A stretch of 64,000 nucleotides of DNA from Candidatus Cloacimonadota bacterium (GTDB lineage Bacteria > Cloacimonadota > Cloacimonadia > Cloacimonadales > Cloacimonadaceae). The stretch lies in assembly GCA_012728875.1 (NCBI GenBank), contig JAAYEF010000031.1, forward strand, positions 1 through 64,000. Reading direction: 5' to 3'. The stretch's first letter is position 1; the number at the start of each line of letters is the position of its first letter. Made by a program: the position numbers and the translations under genes. The notes under the pieces were generated by a model, which saw only the letters and a list, made by a program, of their open reading frames with translations, ran no database searches and was not told the origin of the DNA. Positions 37,900-46,686 of this stretch are shown here, piece after piece.

Positions 37900-39999
37900 T
37901 CATGCCTGAGCGGGCATCAACCCATCTCTGCGCAAAAGTGCATCGGGATCGGGTTTGCGGCCTCGGAAAGCCACAAAGAGGTCCATCGGGTGGAAGGCGT
38001 TTCCGCGTGCCAGGATGAACTTGCGGAAGGCTTCGCTCACCTCGGGGTTGAAGATGCCTTTTTCCTCAAAGAGGCTCCAGGCGTCGGCTTCCAGCGCTTC
38101 CGCCCATTTGTAGGAATAGTAGCCGGCGGAATAGCCTCCGGCAAAGATGTGGGCAAAGGCGCAGGAGACATTTGCACCGGGCGTGGGAGGCAGGATTTGG
38201 AAGCGCTGGATGGCCTTGTTTTCAAATTCATCCACGTCCCCGATTTCCTGCGGCGGTGTGCTGTGCCAGGCAAAGTCCAGCATTCCATAGCGCAGTTGGT
38301 TCAGGTTTGCCAGTCCGGCTTGGAAGTTTTTGGCGGCTATCACCTTGTCCAGCAGTTCCTTGGGCAGCGGTTCGCCGGTTTCATAGTGGCGGGCAAAGAG
38401 GTTCAGCGCCTCTTCCTCCATCACCCAGTTTTCCATGATCTGGCTGGGAAGCTCCACAAAGTCCCACAGCACGCTGGTTCCGGAAAGTCCCTGATAGTAT
38501 CCATCCGCCAGCAGGCTGTGCAGGGCATGGCCAAATTCGTGGAAGATGGTGCGAACCTCATCCAGCCTCAAAAGCGAGGGCTGGTCTTCGGTGGAGGGAG
38601 TCAGCGATGCCACGATCGCCACCTGCGGGCGGCGCATTCCATCGGAGAAGAGTCCCTGACCCTGGAAGGAAGTTTTCCAAGCTCCGCCGCGTTTGGTTTC
38701 ACGGGGGAAGAGGTCCATATACATCAGCCCAAGCTGCGAGCCGTCACGGTCGAAAACCTCCCAGGTCTTCACATCCGGATGCCAAACCGGAATGTCGTCC
38801 ACAGCCTTCACCTGGATGCCATAGATGCGGTTTGCCACGGTGAAGAGGCCTTCCAGCACGTTTTCCATCTTGAACCACGGCTTCAGCTCTTCGGGGTCAT
38901 AGTCGTAGAGTTTTTCCTTGAGCTTGTTTGAATAGTAGCTCATATCCCAGGGCTGAAAATCCTCGATGCCATCGGTCTCGCGGGCAAAGGCCACCACTTC
39001 TTCAACTTCTTTTTTCGCCGCGGGATATGCCACGTCATAGATTTTTTCCAAAAAGTCGCGCGCGGTATCCAGAGATTCCGCCATGCGATCTGCCAAAACG
39101 AAGTCGGCATGGCTTTCATAGCCCAAAAGCGCGGCACGCTCTTTGCGCAGTTCCAGGGTTCTTTTGATGATGTCCTGATTGTCAAAGTCGTCCCTGAAGG
39201 CGCGGGAAGCGTAGGCAAGCTGGGCTTGGCGGCGCAAATCCCTGTTTTTGCAATAGGTTAAAAGCGGAATCATGCTGGCGGGCTGGAGGTTGAACAGCCA
39301 GCCTCCGTCTTTGCCCTTGCTTTTTGCCAGATGGGCGGCGCCTGCCAAAACTCCTGCGGGCATGCCTTCCACGTCGGCGGGGTCTGTGACGTGCAGTTCC
39401 CAGGCGTTTGTGGCTGCCAAAACGTTGTCGCTGAATTTGGGCGAAAGCTTGGACGACTCCATCGCAATTTCGGTCAGCTTTTTCTTGTCCTCATCGTTCA
39501 AAAGCGCTCCGCCGCGGATGAAGCCTTGATATGTGCGGTCGATCAGGCGATGGCGCTCGGCTTTTTTGAGGGCTTCGCGGTCGGTAAAATCCTTCGGAAT
39601 TTGCGGTTTGGGCTGGTCCTTCACCTCTTTTTCCCAAACTTTTTTCACCCGCTCAAAGATCACCGGGTCTGTGGAAATGGTGCTGCTAAATTCCGCCAAA
39701 CGTGAGGAAATCTCAGGCGCCAGCGCCTTGAATTCCGCGTCGCTCTCGGCGGAAAGCAGGTTGAAATAGACTCCTGCCACCACATTCAGCAGTTCGCCGT
39801 TCAGTTCCATCGCCAAAATGCTGTTTTCAAAGTCCGGCTCGGCGGGGTTGGCTTTGTAGGCTTCGATTTCGGCGCGGGCTTCCTTCAAAGCCTCCTCGAT
39901 GGCGGGCATGAAGTGTTCGGTTTTGATTTCGTCAAAGGGGATGGCCTTCAGACGATGCTCGTTTTTCTTCCTTAAAAGGGGGTTTGAACTTGTTGTCAT
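37900..39999 (-). CDS. M3-family oligopeptidase (Dcp/oligopeptidase A type)
   Basis: A zinc metallopeptidase that hydrolyses short peptides in the cytosol. The HEFGH zinc motif is at residues 487-491, with the downstream glutamate ligand in DFVELPSQ. The surrounding HALHSLLADGYYQGLSGTSV matches the dipeptidyl carboxypeptidase/oligopeptidase A branch rather than PepF. The N-terminal helical domain starts NPLL and includes FENSILAMELNGELL, as in Dcp. At 699 residues it is full length, with no signal peptide. AAGGA precedes the ATG. It probably finishes off peptides released by the exported proteases. It has its own terminator and is monocistronic. Confidence 0.94.
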   Translation of the reverse strand: MTTSSNPLLRKKNEHRLKAIPFDEIKTEHFMPAIEEALKEARAEIEAYKANPAEPDFENSILAMELNGELLNVVAGVYFNLLSAESDAEFKALAPEISSRLAEFSSTISTDPVIFERVKKVWEKEVKDQPKPQIPKDFTDREALKKAERHRLIDRTYQGFIRGGALLNDEDKKKLTEIAMESSKLSPKFSDNVLAATNAWELHVTDPADVEGMPAGVLAGAAHLAKSKGKDGGWLFNLQPASMIPLLTYCKNRDLRRQAQLAYASRAFRDDFDNQDIIKRTLELRKERAALLGYESHADFVLADRMAESLDTARDFLEKIYDVAYPAAKKEVEEVVAFARETDGIEDFQPWDMSYYSNKLKEKLYDYDPEELKPWFKMENVLEGLFTVANRIYGIQVKAVDDIPVWHPDVKTWEVFDRDGSQLGLMYMDLFPRETKRGGAWKTSFQGQGLFSDGMRRPQVAIVASLTPSTEDQPSLLRLDEVRTIFHEFGHALHSLLADGYYQGLSGTSVLWDFVELPSQIMENWVMEEEALNLFARHYETGEPLPKELLDKVIAAKNFQAGLANLNQLRYGMLDFAWHSTPPQEIGDVDEFENKAIQRFQILPPTPGANVSCAFAHIFAGGYSAGYYSYKWAEALEADAWSLFEEKGIFNPEVSEAFRKFILARGNAFHPMDLFVAFRGRKPDPDALLRRDGLMPAQA

Positions 40000-40326
40000 G
40001 ATTGTTCCTTATTATTGATTTTTTATCATATCAGAAAGAATAATCCGCCTTCACGTGCGCGCAATCCTTAATTTTTCAAGCCCCTGCGAAAGAGCCCCAA
40101 AATCCCCGAAAAAATGCCAAAATTATGTTGACGGATATCCCCCTCCGTTGTAATTTGTTCCAAATAGAAAAATATGGATGCTTGTTATTGGCAGGTATCG
40201 CCTTATATTTTTAATGTCCGGAATATCGACGTGAACCGGATGCGTTTTTCAAAGAATACTTGAATAGCGGCGCTTGGCTTAAACGCCACGCCACCAGAAT
40301 ATTAGCACCTAAGCAAGGAGATGAAA
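40000..40326. other. Divergent intergenic region
   Basis: 327 bp between the minus-strand M3 peptidase and the plus-strand LTD protein. It contains the candidate promoter at 40128-40156 for the latter and the ribosome site AAGGAG at 40315-40320. I see no gene or repeat-family unit. Confidence 0.6.
40128..40156 (+). promoter_or_regulatory. Candidate sigma70-type promoter
   Basis: TTGACG (40128-40133) and TAATTT (40151-40156) are 17 bp apart, pointing at the LTD protein with a leader of about 165 nt. Spacing and both boxes fit, but no experimental support exists. Confidence 0.45.
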
Positions 40327-43300
40327 ATGTTCAAAAAACTACTCGTTGCCTTAAGCCTCATCTTTGCCCTTGGCATTGTTTGGGCTCAAGGTTTGGAAAC
40401 TTTTGAGAACCACACGTTGTCCGGAACCAATTATGTTACCGGCAACTATGTGGGAGACAACAACATCACTTGGAACTATGTTCACTGCACTGGGGAACAA
40501 GCTTATCCAATTGATGGTCAAGGATTACTACTGAGAAGATCGGGAGATAACAGTAAAGTATATTCAAATTCCATCCCCGGCGGAATTGGCGATTTTTCAG
40601 TACAAATGCGGAAAGGTTTCACAGGCACGGGTGACCGCCAAGTTGCTCTTTATGTCAACGACAACCATATTGCGGATTCTCAAACCTTTGGTGGCACTAC
40701 AGGCGCTGATGCCACCATCCACACTTTTACGGTTAACAACGTGAATATTTCAGGTGATGTGGTTATCGAGATTAGGCATATTCAAGGCGGAAGTCAGAAT
40801 AGGCAGCTCGTAATTGATAATCTAAGCTGGACAGGCTACTCAGGTGGAACCCCTACACCCATTATTTCCGTAGTCGGCAGTCTCTTGCCATTTTCCACTG
40901 AAGAAGGCAGCCCCTCCCTGGCTCAAAGCTACAATCTTTCCGGCAGCAACCTCACCGCCAATCTCAGCGTGGCAGCTCCCACCGGCTTTGAAATTTCCAG
41001 CGATGGCAGCAGCTACGGCAGCAGTCTTTCCCTCTCATCCAGCTACAACGGATCGGTTTATGTGCGCCTGATCGGCACAAGCGCCGGCAGCTATTCCGGA
41101 AACATCACCCACAGCAGCACCGGCGCTTCGCAGGTGGATCTGGCTGTAAGCGGCACGGTTTCCGAGCCGGTTGAACCTGAGGACCCTGTCCTTCTTATGG
41201 AAGAAAACTTTGAATATGCAGTCGGCACCACCTTGGTTCAAAACGGCTGGACAGCTCACAGCGGTGCAGGGTCATATTCTCCCACCGTGGCAGACATCAA
41301 CCTCATCTATCCAAACTATCCCCCCTCCAGCGGTTATGCGGGTCAAACTCTTGGAAATGGTGAAGATGTAAACAGAGCTTTTGTGCCCCAAACAAGCGGC
41401 GAAGTTTACTCCTCTTTCCTGATTAACGTGACAAGCGCCAGCACCGGAAACGGGGACTATGTCTATCACTTCATGGCTGCCAACAGCACCAGCGATTTTA
41501 AAGCCAAATTCTTTGTAGGCCGCAATGAAGACGATGAACTGCGCTTCGGTCTTTCCAAGCAATCAAATAATAACCAAAACCCTTCTTGGACAGGCTATGA
41601 CTACGAACTGGGAACCACCTATCTTGTGGTTCTAAAATATAAGTTCGTTCCCGGAGCCGCAAACGATATCGTCACTGGCTGGATCAACCCCGTCATCGGT
41701 CCCAACGAGCCGACTCCAACTTTGAGCCCTATTACCAATGAGGCTGATATTGGTGCCACCGGAATTGGTGCAATCGGCATCAGACAAACCGCAAACACTC
41801 CCTATGCCATTTTTGACGGCATCCGCGTAAGCAACGATTGGGAAACCCTTTGGAGCGACTTAACCCCGCAAACCCCGGTTATCCACGTTTCCGGTGAGCC
41901 GGATCCTTTGGCAAACATTGTCGGAACCCCTTCGGAAGAGAGTTCCCATTATAGCCTGAGCGGCGAAAACCTGGTGGGACCCATCACCATCACCGCTCCC
42001 ACCGGTTTTGAAGTGTCCGATGATGCAGAACAAGGCTGGGGAAACCCAATTCAGGTTCCCGCCACCTTCGACGGTGAAATCTATGTGCGCCTCGTCAGTT
42101 CCGAGCTTGGCGAACACGGCGGCAACATCGTCCACACCAGCCCCGGCGCTGCTCCGGTGAGCATCCGCGTGGAAGGCGAAACCTTCCCTCCGGATGTGAC
42201 CTTCAACATTGTTGCAAGCCTGGCTGCTTTTGAACAAACGATTGGCAGTCCCTCCGCTGTTCAATCCTATAGCCTCAGCGCTACGGGCGCACAGAACGAT
42301 ATCGAAGTGGAGGTGGAAAGCCCCTTCGAACTCAGCCAAACCGGAACCGGAAACTGGACTGATGAACTCACCTTGCCCAACAACTTCAACGGAACGATTT
42401 ATGTGCGCATGAATGCAACCGTGGTGGGACAGTTTAGCAAAAACATCGTTCACAATACCCCGGGAGCAAGCACTGAGAATCTGCTTGTAAGCGGAACGGC
42501 AATCCCGCCCGCGGGAGACCAATATGCAGACGATCTTTTCTTTTCCGAATATATCGAAGGCAGTGGCAACAACAAAGCCATCGAGATCTTCAACGGCACC
42601 GGCGCTGCGGTGGATTTGGCAAACTACAAGGTTAAGCTTTTTACCAATGGAGGCACCACCCCAACCAGCACCGAAACCTTTGAATCCGGCACAATTCTGC
42701 CTCATGGCAGCGTTTATGTGCTTGTCCACAGTCAAGCGGGTGCAGCGCTGCAGGCTTTAAAAACCATTAACAGCGCAACCACAAACTTCAATGGTGACGA
42801 TGCCCTTGCTTTGCTGAAAATTGTGGGCGAAGATGAAGTTTATGTGGACATCTTTGGCACCATCGGTGAAGATCCCGGCACAGCTTGGACTGCAGACGGC
42901 GGTTATAGCACCCTGGACAAAACTTTGGTGCGCAAACCATCCGTTACCAGTGGCGTTAGTGTGAACCCCAGCGCGGGATTCCCCACCCTTGCCACGGAAT
43001 GGGACGTGTATCCGATTGATACGATTACCAATTTGGGCTGGCATATCTTCGCACCCGGTGAAGAAGTGGTGGCAATGCCTGAGATTTCTCCTGATTCAGG
43101 CACCTATTATGCCCCGTTTAACGTCAGCATCACCTGTGCAACTGACGGTGCCGACATCTACTACACCACCGACGGCAGCGACCCCATCCAGAATGGTGCT
43201 TTGTATCTGGCTCCCTTCAACGTTTCTCAAAACACCACGGTGAAGGCGTATGCCACAGCGGAAGGTATGATCTCAAGCACGGTTGCCACAAAGGTTTACA

Positions 43301-44106
43301 ACTTCCCCATCGATGTGCAGGACATCGCCGAACTGCGCACTAAACCTGTAAACACCAGTGACATTTATCGCCTGGTGGGAGAAGCTGTGCTCACCTATCA
43401 AAACGCCAATCGCAACACCAAGTATATCCAGGACGCCACCGCCGCCATCGTCATTGATGACTTGGCTGGAAATATCACCAGCACCTACAACCTCTACGAC
43501 GGCATCACCGGCATCAGCGGTTCCCTGACCTTGTATTCGGGACTCCTGCAGTTTGTGCCCAAAGCCGACCCCGGCGCCGCCACTTCCTCAAACAACGTGG
43601 TGATTCCCGAAGTTCGCACCCTGGCAAGCCTCACCAGCGCCGACCAAGCAAAGCTGATCAAGGTGATGAACGTGAATGTGGATGACACCCTGTTTCAAAG
43701 TTATCCTGCCACTGCCCAGAACATCAATGTCACCGACCCCTCCGGCAGCGCCGTAATGCGCACTTTCGTCAATACAGACTATGCCAACACTGCGGTGCAT
43801 ACTGTTCCTGTGAACATCACCTGCCTGGCGGGTCAATTCAACGCAACCATGCAGATCTCACCGCGCTTCCTGAGCGACTTCGAAGCCTACACGGAAGGAC
43901 TGGAAGCACCTGTGGTCACCATCACCAAGGATGGAAACAACATCAAACTCAACTGGAACCCTGTAGCCGGCGCCACCGCCTACGACATCTATGGCTCCAA
44001 CGATCCTTACACCGGCTACACCCTGCTGCAAGCCAACTGGACCGGAACCGAGTGGACCCACGCTCCAGCCAACATGAAGTTCTACCATGTGAAAGCCAAA
44101 AACTGA
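40327..44106 (+). CDS. Exported multidomain protein: jelly-roll repeats, lamin-tail domain, chitobiase-like domain
   Basis: The start was set at 40327 because AAGGAG (40315-40320) abuts the earlier ATG at 40321. The signal peptide is MFKKLLVALS to IVWA. Of 1259 residues, the parts are an N-terminal jelly-roll, a repeated Ig-like unit seen three times (about 178-284, 518-630, 630-735; each with GFE[IV]S or FELS and a Y-V-R strand) with a second jelly-roll between, and a lamin-tail domain (FFSEYIEGSGNNKAIEIFN). A chitobiase-C-terminal-like domain (YYTTDGSDP) and a DUF5689-like OB-type region follow. The end is an FN3-like fold (LNWNPVAGATAYDIYGSNDP). There is no YPNPFNP sorting domain, so the export route past the inner membrane is unclear. 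LTD domains often accompany secreted nucleases, but no nuclease motif is seen. Confidence 0.82.
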   Translation: MFKKLLVALSLIFALGIVWAQGLETFENHTLSGTNYVTGNYVGDNNITWNYVHCTGEQAYPIDGQGLLLRRSGDNSKVYSNSIPGGIGDFSVQMRKGFTGTGDRQVALYVNDNHIADSQTFGGTTGADATIHTFTVNNVNISGDVVIEIRHIQGGSQNRQLVIDNLSWTGYSGGTPTPIISVVGSLLPFSTEEGSPSLAQSYNLSGSNLTANLSVAAPTGFEISSDGSSYGSSLSLSSSYNGSVYVRLIGTSAGSYSGNITHSSTGASQVDLAVSGTVSEPVEPEDPVLLMEENFEYAVGTTLVQNGWTAHSGAGSYSPTVADINLIYPNYPPSSGYAGQTLGNGEDVNRAFVPQTSGEVYSSFLINVTSASTGNGDYVYHFMAANSTSDFKAKFFVGRNEDDELRFGLSKQSNNNQNPSWTGYDYELGTTYLVVLKYKFVPGAANDIVTGWINPVIGPNEPTPTLSPITNEADIGATGIGAIGIRQTANTPYAIFDGIRVSNDWETLWSDLTPQTPVIHVSGEPDPLANIVGTPSEESSHYSLSGENLVGPITITAPTGFEVSDDAEQGWGNPIQVPATFDGEIYVRLVSSELGEHGGNIVHTSPGAAPVSIRVEGETFPPDVTFNIVASLAAFEQTIGSPSAVQSYSLSATGAQNDIEVEVESPFELSQTGTGNWTDELTLPNNFNGTIYVRMNATVVGQFSKNIVHNTPGASTENLLVSGTAIPPAGDQYADDLFFSEYIEGSGNNKAIEIFNGTGAAVDLANYKVKLFTNGGTTPTSTETFESGTILPHGSVYVLVHSQAGAALQALKTINSATTNFNGDDALALLKIVGEDEVYVDIFGTIGEDPGTAWTADGGYSTLDKTLVRKPSVTSGVSVNPSAGFPTLATEWDVYPIDTITNLGWHIFAPGEEVVAMPEISPDSGTYYAPFNVSITCATDGADIYYTTDGSDPIQNGALYLAPFNVSQNTTVKAYATAEGMISSTVATKVYNFPIDVQDIAELRTKPVNTSDIYRLVGEAVLTYQNANRNTKYIQDATAAIVIDDLAGNITSTYNLYDGITGISGSLTLYSGLLQFVPKADPGAATSSNNVVIPEVRTLASLTSADQAKLIKVMNVNVDDTLFQSYPATAQNINVTDPSGSAVMRTFVNTDYANTAVHTVPVNITCLAGQFNATMQISPRFLSDFEAYTEGLEAPVVTITKDGNNIKLNWNPVAGATAYDIYGSNDPYTGYTLLQANWTGTEWTHAPANMKFYHVKAKN

Positions 44107-44135
44107 TTTTGGCGTCACACAGATAAGTAATAAGC

Positions 44136-44165
44136 AAACCCGGGAGTTTTTCTCCCGGGTTTTTT
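44136..44165 (+). terminator. Rho-independent terminator
   Basis: A perfect 11-bp stem (AAACCCGGGAG with CTCCCGGGTTT) closes a five-T loop and runs into a T tract. It lies 29 bp after the LTD protein. Confidence 0.95.
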
Positions 44166-44167
44166 GG

Positions 44168-44326
44168 TTCACGCAGATTTTTGAATAGATTAGGGATGCA
44201 CAGGATTGGGTTGATAAAAAGGGGATTTTTGATGGAAGGCGAGGTGGCGAGGATGGCGAGGTGGCGAGGATGGCGAGGTGGCGAGTCTGTCATCTTGGAG
44301 CGAAGCGATAGGATCCAGTCCTTGGT
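44168..44326 (+). repeat. Composite intergenic repeat, left arm
   Basis: The same order of units as at 1770-1912 is found: a terminal unit with core GATTAGGGATGCACAGGAT at 44188-44206, a GGCGAGGT/GGCGAGGAT minisatellite at 44238-44285 (alternating 8- and 9-bp units), and a REP-like unit at 44289-44325 (GTCATCTTGGAGCGAAGCG, then GATAGGATCCAGTCC). Confidence 0.85.
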
Positions 44327-44428
44327 GTTAAAGAATATTCCTGTGGACCACCCAGTTTTGCGAATCATCAGCAGCCTGCGCCCCACAGAACTGACAACCG
44401 CCAACTTTCAACTATATACTTCTGACAG

Positions 44429-44494
44429 TCCCTTGAGCCCATCCTGAACACAACCTAAACACTTCCGCTATGCCTCCCAAATTTTATTTGGGAG
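44429..44494 (+). repeat. Repeat family B, copy 2, with a perfect hairpin
   Basis: 44429-44480 repeats the 52-bp unit of 29167-29218 with two mismatches. Its end forms a perfect 9-bp hairpin, CTCCCAAAT with ATTTGGGAG (44474-44494), followed by a G-rich GGGGAGG tract. Confidence 0.8.
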
Positions 44495-44540
44495 CCCATG
44501 GGGAGGTATGGGAGAGGGAAATTTGTTGGGGTCAAGGAGG

Positions 44541-44660
44541 GGGAGGGGTTCCCGCAGATGGGTTCCCGCAGATTTGCGCAGAAAAAAACGCGGATTGACG
44601 CTGATTTTTTTAATAGATTAGGGATGCACAGGATTGGGACGATGAAAAGGGGATTAGGTG
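44541..44660 (+). repeat. Terminal unit of the composite repeat, second direct copy
   Basis: GGTTCCCGCAGAT occurs twice near 44548-44573, then a CGCGGATTGACGC stretch and the core GATTAGGGATGCACAGGAT at 44616-44634, ending GGGACGATGAAAAGGGGATT. It lies upstream of the DUF1232 gene and faces the inverted copy at 45606-45690. Confidence 0.8.
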
Positions 44661-44950
44661 GTTCTGATCATAAGTAGGCATGGCGCTCTTGAAATGGATT
44701 TATTTATTAGGCTTCCTTAAACAGCACTAAAAGTGGACGCTCTTACTATTAGTATTATCAACAATTATACAGAGTTGCGCTGTTAATAAAAAAGAACTTG
44801 ACATGAATAGAAGTGCAGGAATAAATGCATAAAGTTGTTTTAACAAATAATAGAATGTGAAATGGGGTTATGATTTTGCCCCCAATAAGATGAGAAATAG
44901 TTAATTGTATTTTGGATCAACCCATAATGATATAAAAAAGGAGAAGTATC

Positions 44951-45358
44951 ATGAGCTACACAGACGAACACAAATTAAGTCCGGAAGAAGGTAAAAAGCA
45001 ACTAACAAAAGTATCTGAGAGCGTGAACAGAACCCATTTTGAAAAAATCCTAGAAAAATCAGAAGAGCTTCTAAAGAAATTTGAAAAAATTCCAGTTCTT
45101 GGAAGATATTTGGTATATATACCTACGATGCTTGAGCTTATAAATGACTATTTGCATGGACGGTATAAAGAAATTCCGTATATGTCCATGATTGCTATTG
45201 TTGGTGCGCTGATCTATGTAATAAGTCCTGTTGACTTGATACCGGACTTTATCCCTGTTCTTGGTTTTTTAGACGACGCGGCTGTTATGGCTGCCTGCCT
45301 GGAACTGGTGATGGTTGACTTAAACGCCTATAAAGAATGGAAGAAAACAAATAAATAA
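44951..45358 (+). CDS. DUF1232 (YkvA-like) membrane protein
   Basis: A 135-residue protein with a long charged helical N-terminus (about 1-60) and the DUF1232 signature near the C-terminus: hydrophobic MIAIVGALIYVISPVDLIPD, then FIPVLGFLDDAAVM. The SPxDLIPDxxPxxGxxDD pattern is the hallmark of the family; its function is unknown. AGGAG lies 7 nt before the ATG. The gene is visibly more AT-rich than its neighbours. It is enclosed between terminal units of the composite repeat in opposite orientation, so acquisition or mobility as a cassette is possible. A strong terminator follows. Confidence 0.88.
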   Translation: MSYTDEHKLSPEEGKKQLTKVSESVNRTHFEKILEKSEELLKKFEKIPVLGRYLVYIPTMLELINDYLHGRYKEIPYMSMIAIVGALIYVISPVDLIPDFIPVLGFLDDAAVMAACLELVMVDLNAYKEWKKTNK

Positions 45359-45405
45359 CAGTTAAAACATATAATACAATAGTTTTGATTTCTCGTTACG
45401 AGTGC

Positions 45406-45430
45406 AAGCCTGGTAAATCCAGGCTTTTTT
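45406..45430 (+). terminator. Rho-independent terminator
   Basis: AAGCCTGG pairs with CCAGGCTT around a 5-nt loop and is followed by T residues. It lies 48 bp after the DUF1232 gene. Confidence 0.93.
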
Positions 45431-45605
45431 ATATTAAAACATTATCTTGTTTTCAGTAACAATCTGTATAGCACTTATCCTATATGGTTGTCGCCCTTAG
45501 TTCTTCTTATCTATAAAACAAACATAGAGTTGACAAATGTTTATGGTTTTGCAGATTTTTTTACATCGTGTTTATGTGTCACGTAAAACGCTAAAACGTT
45601 AAAAA

Positions 45606-45690
45606 GATCATCCCCTTTTCATCGTCCTAATCCTGTGCATCCCTAATCTATTAAAAAAATCAGCGTAAATCCGCGGGAACCCTAAACCCC
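45606..45690 (-). repeat. Terminal unit of the composite repeat, inverted copy
   Basis: The core is present in reverse complement at 45630-45648, flanked by CCCCTTTTCATCG on its left and ATCAGCGTAAATCCGCGGGAA on the outer side. An AAAACGCTAAAACG piece at 45585 resembles 2081-2100 and 2292. The unit ends exactly at the trpS stop codon. The remainder of the 332-bp gap (45359-45605) holds the terminator and nothing else recognised. Confidence 0.8.
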
Positions 45691-46683
45691 TCAATCCATG
45701 CCAATTATCTCACGCAGGAAGGCAATTTTCTTTTGCGCAAGTTCTCTGGCTTTGGCGGAGCCTTCCTCCAGTGCGTCGGTGATGGTTTTGGGATTTGCCA
45801 TCAGCTCTTCATAGCGTTCACGCAGGGGGCTGAGCACGGTGTTCATCACCTCAAAAAGTTCCTGTTTGGCGTGTCCCCAGCCCATGCCGCCCGCCAGGTA
45901 GCGCTGGCGCAGGGTTTCCACCTGTTCGTCTGTGGCAAAATTGCGATACAGTGAAAAGATGGTGCAGGTTTCGGGGTCCTTGGGTTCTTCCACGCCCTGG
46001 GAATTTGTGATAATGCGCATCAGGAGCTTGCGAAGCTGTTTTTCGGGGGCAAAGATGGGCACGGTGTTGCCATAGCTTTTGCTCATTTTGCGTCCATCCA
46101 GGCCGGGCAGGGTGCGGCTGTGTTCGGTGGCGATGGGCTGCGGCAGGCGGAAGCACTCTTTGGCGTAAATGTGGTTGAAGCTTTGGGCGATGTCCACAGC
46201 CATTTCCACGTGCTGGAATTGGTCGTTGCCCACGGGCACGAGGTCGGTGTCGAAAAGCAGGATGTCCGCCGCCATGAGCACGGGGTAGGTGAACAGTCCC
46301 ATATTCACGCCGTCATCGGGGTCGCGGTTTGCCTGGGAGTTGGCTTGCAGCATGGCTTTGTAGGCATGGGCGCGGTTCATCAAGCCCTTGGGCGTGAAAG
46401 CCAGAAGCATGGTGAGCAGTTCATGGGTTTGTGGAACCAGGGACTGTCGGTAGAAAAGCACCTTTTGGGGGTCGAGCCCGCAAGCCAGCCAGGCGGCGGC
46501 AATTTCCAGGGTCATGGAGCGGATTTGATCAGGGTCTTTGCAGGCGTTCAGGGCATGGTAGTCCGCAATGAAATAGCGGGCTTCGCAGGTTTCTGCCAGC
46601 TTGAGGGCAGGCTTGATGGCACCCAGGTAGTTTCCGATGTGGGGAATTCCGGTGGGTTTGATTCCGGTGAGGGCTATTTTCAT
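45691..46683 (-). CDS. trpS: Tryptophanyl-tRNA synthetase
   Basis: A class I aminoacyl-tRNA synthetase that charges tRNA-Trp. The HIGH-type motif is seen as GIPHIGN (residues 12-18) after the N-terminal TGIKPTG, and KMSKS is at 199-203. NDQFQHVEMAVDIAQ and AHAYKAM are typical of the bacterial enzyme. At 330 residues the length is normal. The ATG is preceded by AGGAGG, which lies in the last codons of rimO. The gap to the rimO stop is 3 bp, so it is the last gene of the rimO-trpS pair. Confidence 0.97.
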   Translation of the reverse strand: MKIALTGIKPTGIPHIGNYLGAIKPALKLAETCEARYFIADYHALNACKDPDQIRSMTLEIAAAWLACGLDPQKVLFYRQSLVPQTHELLTMLLAFTPKGLMNRAHAYKAMLQANSQANRDPDDGVNMGLFTYPVLMAADILLFDTDLVPVGNDQFQHVEMAVDIAQSFNHIYAKECFRLPQPIATEHSRTLPGLDGRKMSKSYGNTVPIFAPEKQLRKLLMRIITNSQGVEEPKDPETCTIFSLYRNFATDEQVETLRQRYLAGGMGWGHAKQELFEVMNTVLSPLRERYEELMANPKTITDALEEGSAKARELAQKKIAFLREIIGMD

Positions 46684-46686
46684 TAG

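Noticed and set aside
44238-44285. Tandem GGCGAGGT/GGCGAGGAT units considered as a CRISPR array
   Set aside because: Units are 8-9 bp with no spacers, no typical repeat length and no cas gene nearby; this is a minisatellite.
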